A stretch of 64,000 nucleotides of DNA from Flaccisagitta enflata (lineage: Eukaryota; Chaetognatha; Sagittoidea; Aphragmophora): positions 23,250,001 to 23,314,000 of the forward strand of contig OZ231126.1 in NCBI GenBank assembly GCA_965153355.1, in the 5' to 3' direction. The translations under genes were made by a program, and so were the position numbers. This document shows positions 57,070 to 64,000 of this stretch, one piece after another. Positions within the stretch are counted from its first letter, which is position 1, and each line of letters opens with the position of its first letter. The notes below the pieces were generated by a model. The model was not told the origin of the DNA and did no database searches. It saw nothing but the letters and a program-made list of their open reading frames with translations.

Positions 57070-57630
57070 AACAAAATGAGTTCAGCAGAGGGCATAGGGA
57101 GAGAGGAAAAGGAGGGAGGAGGGAGAGCGTGGGAGGAAGGAGGTAGGAGGGAAGGAGAGAGGGAGGGAGAGGGAGGGAGAAAGAGGAGGAGGGAGGAGGA
57201 GGGAGGGATGGACGAGAGGGAGAGGGAGGAAGAAGGAGGAAAGAGGGAGGAGGGAGGAGGGGAGGGAGAGGGAGGGGGGGAGGGAGGGAGGAGGAAGGAG
57301 GAGGGAGGGAGGGAGAAGGGGGGAGAGAAGGAGAGGAGAGAGGAGAGAGGGAGAGGAGAGGGGAGGGAAGAGGAGGAAAAGTGAGAGGGACGGAGAGGAG
57401 AGGAGAGAGGGAGAGAGGAGAGGGAGGGAGAAGGAGAGGAGGGAGGAGAGGAGGAAAGGAAAGGAGGAGGAAGGGAGAGGGGGAGAGGAGAAGAGGGAGG
57501 GAGAGAGGGAGGGAGAGAGAGAGAGATGGAGAGGAGGAGAGGAAAGGAGGGTGAGGGGATGGAGAGAGAGGAGAGAGGAGGGAGGGGAGGAAAAGGAGGA
57601 GGATGAAGAGAGGGAGAAAAGGGAGAGTTG
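57070..57630. repeat. 560-bp purine (G/A) tract
   Basis: The plus strand is almost wholly G and A (GGAGGGAGGAGG mixed with GAGAGG). It is a strong candidate for triplex or H-DNA formation. ORFs of Arg/Glu/Gly or Ser/Pro/Leu here are artefacts. Confidence 0.9.
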
Positions 57631-57644
57631 CTAGTTACAACTTT

Positions 57645-57815
57645 TTGAGCAGCGGCCCTGAAGGGACGATGTCCTGTAAACACAGGGGACTCTCATTGGT
57701 TCGTTTTCTGTTTGTTTGTCCCCCCAAACCATCATCAGTAAAGGCTGGGTAAAGAGAGAGAGAGAGAGAGAGAGACAACTGAGAGAAACGAGAGAGAGAG
57801 ACACAGCGAAACAGA
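57645..57815. repeat. GGCCCC-type module and (GA)n
   Basis: AGCAGCGGCCCTGAAGGGAC then GATGTCCTGTAAACACAGGG is a diverged copy of the hairpin module. (GA)n runs follow at 57750-57774. 57816-58590 contains no gene that I can support. Confidence 0.55.
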
Positions 57816-58593
57816 CCAGAGCAGGCTGCTTATGCACTGCACACTACACACAGAACAGCCCTTACGATTTTTTTCCGGTCGGCGAGAGCCGCCTTTACTG
57901 GTACTAATGTGAATCAATGTGAATGTCCCTGCACTGTAACCCCCATCCTTCTTCCTCGCATAGATCACATGAAAAACAACCCTTTTGCGTGGCTCTTCTT
58001 TCTGCGTGGCGTATCGAAAAGGACTCCACCGTGTTTTACTCGACGCCGCCGAAACCGGGGCCGTTACAAGTATCACGGAACGGCAACTGGCTTTTCTCCT
58101 CGCCTCCTTGACACACGTTGAACATAACCACATAACCACATAACCACATTCGCGACTCCCGAAAATCAATATTCATACGGTGAGAAGATTTTAACTTTGA
58201 CGATTGGGTATTGGTCATTTACTACGCGAATTTTAAAAAAAGACGCACCTTTTTATTTGCTGATAAAACTGACTTAAGATGCGCTAAAAGATTTTGTTAG
58301 AGGAAACGATTTTTAAGATTTTCCACTCTAGACCAATCCCAGATCTGTATCTTTAACGGTTTAGGAGCTAGAGCTCTCTAAAGTGAAAGACCATTTTGCT
58401 AAAATGCGTCTTTTTCAAAGGGACTGTAAAAGTAAATTTGGCAAAATATTTGAAATAAACTAATGTCATTTCCAAGCGAATAAAGAGAGAGATACCAGAT
58501 TGGCACCAAATGAAAGAGGTTCTCAAGGGCTAAGATTTTACTTAGTTTATTTGAGTTTCAACGGCGAAATAAACCATTCAAAAGTGCGTCTTT

Positions 58594-58738
58594 TTAGTCG
58601 CGGACACGCGACTCTATAAACCACTTTTCGGTCCGTCGGTCCGTCGGTCCGTCGATCCGTCCATAACAACGTCCTTTTTCGAGGTTTTCCGCTCCTGCCC
58701 ACCCGTCCGCGACTAATGCTGCCATGTATACGGCCTTG
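58594..58738 (+). mobile_element. HINE-like element, short type B
   Basis: TTTTTAGTCGCGGACACGCG head, (GGTCCGTC)n core, then CTCCTGCCCACCCGTCCGCG and the end CATGTATACGGCCTTG. It directly abuts the next element. Confidence 0.7.
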
Positions 58739-58930
58739 TTTTTAGTTGTAGACACGCAACTTCATAAGAGGCTTTGTCCGTCCGTCGGCCCGTTGATCCA
58801 TGGTGATTGAAATGAAAAGTGTGATTGTCCGCGTGTGTGAGTGTGTTTGGGATGGGCGAGGGTGAGAATGGGGGTTGAACGTCCCTGCCCACCTATCCAT
58901 AACAATGTTGTGACCCTGCGTCACATGTTT
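58739..58930 (+). mobile_element. HINE-like element, type A, near full length
   Basis: TTTTTAGTTGTAGACACGCA, ATAAGAGGCTTTGTCCGTCC, GTTGATCCATGGTGATTGAA, CGTCCCTGCCCACC, ending GTGACCCTGCGTCACATGTT. Head and end match 22252-22046 (inverted) and 49350-49560. A separate type B 3' end in minus orientation lies at 59013-59065 (GCCAGATACACGGCAACCCA). Confidence 0.7.
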
Positions 58931-59069
58931 AAATTCGTATAGTAGATAGATTCACTTCATTCAATAGTCAAGCTGCAACAAACACTTCTGCTTGGATGAA
59001 CCAATGAACATCAATGCCAGATACACGGCAACCCAAGTCGTTTCTGGTAGGCGGGGGCAGTGGTATGGG

Positions 59070-59795
59070 ATGCAAGTCAGTGCAAAGACGCGAATTTCAC
59101 ACAAGTATACATGAATGGCATCACACCAAAAACCACTATAAATCTAACCAATTCCAACCAGGCCTGTGTATAATTGAGTTCCCCCCCCCCACCAGGAAAG
59201 GGTTTGGAGATGGGGAAGGAAATTAAAGGGGGGGGAAAAGAAAAAAAGAAAATTTAGGGAAAATATAAATTTTGGTAGTACCAAATCATAAAAAACTGAT
59301 TAGTAAAACACTATTTAACACTATCTAAACCTTAACTACACTCTTTTATTGTCTAAAGGGGAAGGAAATCATAGATTTTAAAATGCGGCGCGGGGTAGAA
59401 AATCAAAGGCGGGGGGGGGGGGGGAAATCAAAAGCGACTCAACTATATACGCCCCTGATTCTGACAGAAATCATTACTTGAGTGCTTGGTTTCTACGTAT
59501 GAAAAAAAATATTCCTTCACATTGGGAAAATGAAGCATCCACATGGTACCAGCGAAACCGTCAAAAAGCTAACACAATCTCTTCAAGGGTCATTTTACGA
59601 CAAAATCAAACCATAAAGAATGAGTTCAGCTCAAATTCTCAGATTCAGCGTTTGTTGTCGGTGACAGAGAAATTTGTTGCCTGCACATAAATTTGGACCA
59701 ATCAGCGCCATTTCTTCAAGTCACATTCAATCTGCACTTTTTGCCATTGGTTGCCATGCCATGCCGCCGCGTGATGCAGTGCCACGTAACAAAAG
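59070..59795. other. Unassigned spacer
   Basis: Short C- and G-runs (59181-59190, 59409-59422) and AT-rich sequence. No supportable gene. Confidence 0.35.
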
Positions 59796-59798
59796 ATG

Positions 59799-60464
<666 letters not shown>

Positions 60465-60879
60465 GATGAGGTTCCCCCTAAACTCGTCGGCATGATTTCA
60501 AACTTCAAACGGCATTTTGGTACTGGATTGATAAATGGTTTTGGTCGAGGGAGACACAGACGGGATCTCTTTGATCAGCTCACGATGAAAGCAGAGAAAA
60601 AAAAGAATGAAAATGTCAACGATCATAATTCCTTTTTTTCGGGCAGAGAAAGCGACATTTTTGCCACAATAGAAGACGGAACACAAACGTGGACGCAAAA
60701 GGGGAGAGAGAGAGAGAGAGAGAGACTGATGATTTGTGTTGACATGTCGTTTTAAAATTTTGAATGGGAGAAAGATCTCCTGGACAGATTTGTGCTAATT
60801 TTTAGTCACTGTTCTGGAATAAGGAATGTTAATGCTTTTTTTTTGTCTACTTTCCTTATAGGAGGGAAGAGAAAGAGAG

Positions 60880-60997
60880 AGAGAGAGAGATAGATTGAGA
60901 AAGAGAAATCACTACACAGACACACACACAGACACACACACACAGACACACGGAGACACACACACACACAGACACACACACACACACACACACACAG

Positions 60998-61029
<32 letters not shown>

Positions 61030-61062
61030 CACACATACACACACATACATACATACATACAC
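60880..61062. repeat. (GA)n and (CA)n microsatellites
   Basis: GAGAGAGAGA at 60875-60890, then CA-rich dinucleotides with GACA interruptions, 60915-61062. Confidence 0.9.
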
Positions 61063-61319
61063 ATATAATCAGAGAACCGCCAAGTCTGAATGACAAAGAG
61101 AGACAGAAGAAGAGTGAGAAAGCTTTTGGCAGAGAGACAGATAGACTTACAGACCCACAGACTGACTCTTGGGAATTTCGAAGGGGCAAGAAAATCCTTT
61201 TGCTTAAGGTAATAGAATGATACTAATGAGGTTTGTGATATTAATTTTAACAATACCACTGGTGTAGCGCTGGACTACATTTGCAAACCGTTCCGTTTGC
61301 TAGGGCAAACCGTTCCGTT

Positions 61320-61836
61320 TGCTAGGCGGTGTGACAGACATTTGGAGAAAACTGGGCTATGTGACAGACATTCGAAGAAAACTGGGTGGGTGACGGAGAT
61401 TTGGAGAAAACTGGGTGGTGTGACAGACATTTGGAAAAACCTTGTTGGTGTGACAGACATTTGGACAGAACTGGGTGGTGTGACAGACATTGAGAGTAAC
61501 CTGGGTGATGTGACAGACATTTGGAGAAAACTGGGTTGTGACAGACATTTGGAGAAAACTGGGCGGTGTGACAGACATTCAGAGGAAACTGGGTGGTGTA
61601 ACAGACATTTAGATAAAACTGGGTGGTGTGAAAGACATTTGGATAAAACTGGGTGATGTGATAGACATTCAGAGAAAACTCGATGGTTTGACAGACATTT
61701 GGAGAAAACTGGGTTGTGTGACAGACATTCGGAGAAAACTGGGTGGTGTGACAGACATTCAGAGTAAACTGGGTGGTGTGACAGACATTCGGTTAAAACA
61801 GGGTGGTGTGACAGACATTCAGACAAAACTGGGTTC
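61320..61836. repeat. 30-bp minisatellite
   Basis: About 17 copies of TGTGACAGACATTTGGAGAA followed by AACTGGGTGG. The 30-bp unit is a multiple of three, so long frames stay open on both strands (10-residue periodicity, DRHLEKTGxx or SECLSHHPVF). Frame breaks inside the minus-strand frame and the lack of any flanking coding sequence argue against a gene. Confidence 0.9.
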
Positions 61837-61879
61837 ACTCCTGTGAAAGTTGAATTAGGAAAAGAACAAATTACAATAC

Positions 61880-62045
61880 TATCAAAGGGGTGAGCAGGGG
61901 CAAACAACCCGCCATCCCTCCACAAGCCCCATACCCATAGAGGCATGGCAACGTGCGTTTACACTCTTTGACTCTCCGACTCGTGCGTTACGGAGGGACG
62001 GATGGACAAAGCCTCTTACAGAGTCGCAAGTCCGCGAGTAAAAAT
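61880..62045 (-). mobile_element. HINE-like element, minus strand
   Basis: Minus strand: TTTTTACTCGCGGACTTGCG, ACTCTGTAAGAGGCTTTGTC, CATCCGTCCCTCCGTAACGC, CACGAGTCGGAG. Of all copies, this head is one of the closest to the Helentron 5' flank. A (CG)n(CA)n run lies just right at 62090-62117. Confidence 0.65.
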
Positions 62046-62422
62046 TCTACCGGAAATCACTCATTTAGCGCTTACGCATATGTGGGACACGCGCGCGCGC
62101 GCACACACACACACACGCACGTGCGCGCGAACGAACGAGCAATTGTCCGAAGTAGTTGGTTATTCGTACATTCGTATCCGTATTTAACTCGTTATACGAA
62201 AGTTAAAAGAGAGCCATACAGGCCTGAGAGTAAGAGAACTCTAAAGCTGAAATGATTTTGACTGATACTAGATAACAGAGGTAATTGAACGAACGTTTGC
62301 CCCTTTCTGTGGTCGTAAAAGTCAGTCTTAGTTCAAAACAGGCGGACCAAAAGGTACAAAAGTCGCCAAAGTATGATTGAGAAGGCCATAAAAGTCAGCT
62401 TCCTTGCCTCGATCATTGCTCT

Positions 62423-62570
62423 TTTTAGTCGCGTACACGCATCTCTATAAGCGGCTTTGTCCGTCTGTCCGTCCGTCCGTCCGTCCGTCCGTCCGTCCGT
62501 CCGTCCGTCCGTCCGTCCGTCCGTTGGTCTGTTGATCCGTGGTGATCGAGTCGAAAAGTGGAAAAACGAG
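62423..62570 (+). mobile_element. HINE-like element with long (GTCC)n core
   Basis: TTTTTAGTCGCGTACACGCA, CTCTATAAGCGGCTTTGTCC, then about 15 GTCC units (62460-62522), GTTGATCCGTGGTGATCGAG, TCGAAAAGTGGAAAAACGAG. The usual 3' end is missing: the sequence leaves the family after about 62575. Confidence 0.7.
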
Positions 62571-62575
62571 CGTTA

Positions 62576-63156
62576 TGTCATAGTGTATAGGATCAGGAAA
62601 TTTTGGTTTCATTTTACTTTTTGCTTGTGATATAGATTTACAATTAGAAAATATCATTGGGATTTTAGTTAAGTATTTTTGACATAAGGTATAAGGTGTT
62701 ATAATGATGTTTTGAAACCCAGAATACTGACTATGGTTTCATAATAATCAGAAGTTAAAATAGAATGTATGAATTCCTTAGAAAAATGGTAAACAAAATT
62801 TTAAAACCTTGTTGAGTGAAATTATATGACGGCCTCAGTAAAAAAAATTTTGCAGTTCTAAGAACATAGCTCTTTTCTTATATGTTTTAAAAAAGAGGCC
62901 ATGTTTTTGAAAATGTAAATTTCTTTATTTCTATGCAATGATATAATCTCACCTAATAAAAGTAATATGACAAAGTATAATTTTCTATAAAAAACCTTCT
63001 TTTTTCTATCTTTTTTCATTATATTATGCACATCAAAATCTGTAATTCAGCAATTATCTATGCAGAAATTCACAGTTCAACACTTAAAAATATTTTTTCA
63101 GAAAAAAAATATACAGAAAACTAATACAAAAAATATCTAAAAAATTGTAGTGACCC
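62576..63156. other. Unassigned AT-rich spacer
   Basis: No repeat or gene recognised. Confidence 0.35.
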
Positions 63157-63315
63157 ATGAAATTTCTTCTTTCCGTACACTGCGTCTTATCGGGAAAAAA
63201 GTTGAAGTCAGTCTTCAACTTTTTGACATATTTGAGAGAAACAGGGTTTTCATTTTCTTATAAGGAAGTTGTGGGTCTCGATCGAGCAATTTGGGCCTCC
63301 AATGAAATTGATAAG
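63157..63315 (+). CDS. Candidate exon with consensus splice donor
   Basis: Frame MKFLLSVHCVLSGKKLKSVF then NFLTYLRETGFSFSYKEVVG then LDRAIWASNEIDK, ending exactly at AAG followed by GTAAGT (63316), a consensus donor. The composition is protein-like. After the donor the reading continues only 17 codons, in AT-rich DNA. The first residues (KFLLSVHCVLS) might be a short signal sequence if the Met is the true start. Otherwise the exon may begin further upstream at an acceptor. Family unknown. Confidence 0.35.
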
Positions 63316-63484
63316 GTAAGTAAATTTGATAATTCTCTTTCATTTGGCGTCAAGCAGAATGCTCTCTGACAAATATTTTTCGCGCTATGATTTTTTAAAG
63401 ATTTATTTATGAAAAATTTGAATAAAATTTTTTTTATCTTTTACGATTTTGTGTACGATTTATAAAAGAGTGTATTTATGTTTG

Positions 63485-63905
63485 TTTGAGCATGCAAATA
63501 CAAGAAAACATGTTTATGAGCACAGCTGCTCATCTGTGAAGGCGTTTTTGAGCATTTTAGCTCATTTAGCTCACTTATCTCAGTCTATTCTTTCTGATTT
63601 CAAATATGATAAATGAATAAATATTTTCAAACTTGTTTAAGCAAGGAAATGAAAGAAAACATGTCAGTGAGCAGAGCTGCTCATCTGTGAGGGCGTTTTC
63701 AAGTATTCTAGCTCATTTAGCTTATTTAGCTTGCGTTTTTCTCTGATTTTAAGTAGGATAAATAAATTAATGTTTTGATTTAAGCATGCAAATACAAGAA
63801 AGCATGCCAGTGAGCAAAGCTGGTTCTCCAGTTGAATAATTTTAATTTTTTTAGCTTATCTAGCTCATTTGGCTCAGTCCTATTTTTCTCTGATTTTCAG
63901 TGCAG
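63485..63905. repeat. About 147-bp tandem repeat, three copies
   Basis: Units start near 63485, 63634 and 63778, with GAGCATGCAAATACAAGAAA or a variant, then GAGCACAGCTGCTCATCTGT and a TTTAGCTCATTTAGCTCA block. They end in TTTTCTCTGATTTTCAG, which resembles a splice acceptor at 63883-63900. They lie just downstream of the candidate exon's donor, so they may be intronic. Confidence 0.8.
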
Positions 63906-64000
63906 TCATTACATACAATTGCTTTTGATTTGATCTAATAAAATTTCAGTGACCAAAGATGGTGAAAAGTGACCAATGCTTACGACTTTTTTCCTCACGG

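Noticed and set aside
57060-57683. 207-codon Ser/Pro/Leu ORF
   Set aside because: Complement of the homopurine tract.
61275-61946. 223-codon minus-strand ORF with a 10-residue repeat
   Set aside because: Product of the 30-bp minisatellite. The protein frame of the repeat changes twice, and the plus strand is also open over much of it.

Overview
This is a eukaryotic, most likely metazoan, genomic window. Supporting signs are: long intron-less transposon ORFs on a background of huge microsatellites ((TC)n, (GT)n, (CAA)n, (TTTC)n); several TA-flanked MITEs; C2H2 zinc-finger coding sequence; splice-site-like junctions; and an interstitial CCCTAA telomere-like block at about 50.07-50.17 kb. There are no bacterial gene arrays and no recognisable RNA genes. 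The species cannot be named from sequence alone. The (GTCC)n-cored dispersed repeats resemble the Helentron-associated elements known from flies and molluscs, so a marine invertebrate is a reasonable guess only.

Layout: 1-2.6 kb is satellite DNA. 2.7-6.2 kb holds a small MITE, an AT-rich tract, a large foldback element and a fragment of a second Helentron end. 6.2-15.0 kb is an apparently intact giant Helentron (rolling-circle transposon) with one 2859-residue ORF on the minus strand. It carries, from N to C terminus, an SGNH-hydrolase-like domain, a coiled coil, a Cys-rich region, a HUH replication initiator, a PIF1-type helicase, an apurinic-type endonuclease and a terminal papain/OTU-like cysteine-protease-like domain. 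15-23 kb is microsatellite and repeat rich. 23.3-25.8 kb is the 5' part of a C2H2 zinc-finger gene.

The key large-scale structure is a direct tandem duplication of about 16.7-16.9 kb. Unit 1 is 9141-25830 and unit 2 is 25831-42779. The junction has only a 2-bp overlap (TG). It cuts the zinc-finger gene in unit 1 and joins it, tail to tail, to the truncated second Helentron. As a result the window holds one full Helentron ORF plus a truncated one (codons 1-1894), and one truncated plus one full zinc-finger gene. The full zinc-finger gene (40.2-45.2 kb) has N-terminal fingers, an array of SUMO-interaction-like motifs, two more fingers, Ser/Thr-rich repeats, a poly-Gln/poly-Asn section with a recurring acidic motif, and three terminal fingers. 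Its reading frame changes inside a (CAA)n tract.

45-64 kb has little convincing coding sequence (a few candidate exons). It is dominated by satellites (14, 20, 22 and 30 bp, and about 147 bp), a 1.4-kb strand of almost only A and C, a 0.55-kb G/A tract, MITEs, and many dispersed copies of a palindrome-headed, (GTCC)n-cored repeat. That repeat shares its 5' signature with the 5' flank of the giant Helentron and is probably its non-autonomous partner. How the genes work together: the Helentron protein is the likely mobiliser of these repeats; the zinc-finger gene is the only host-like gene with strong support.
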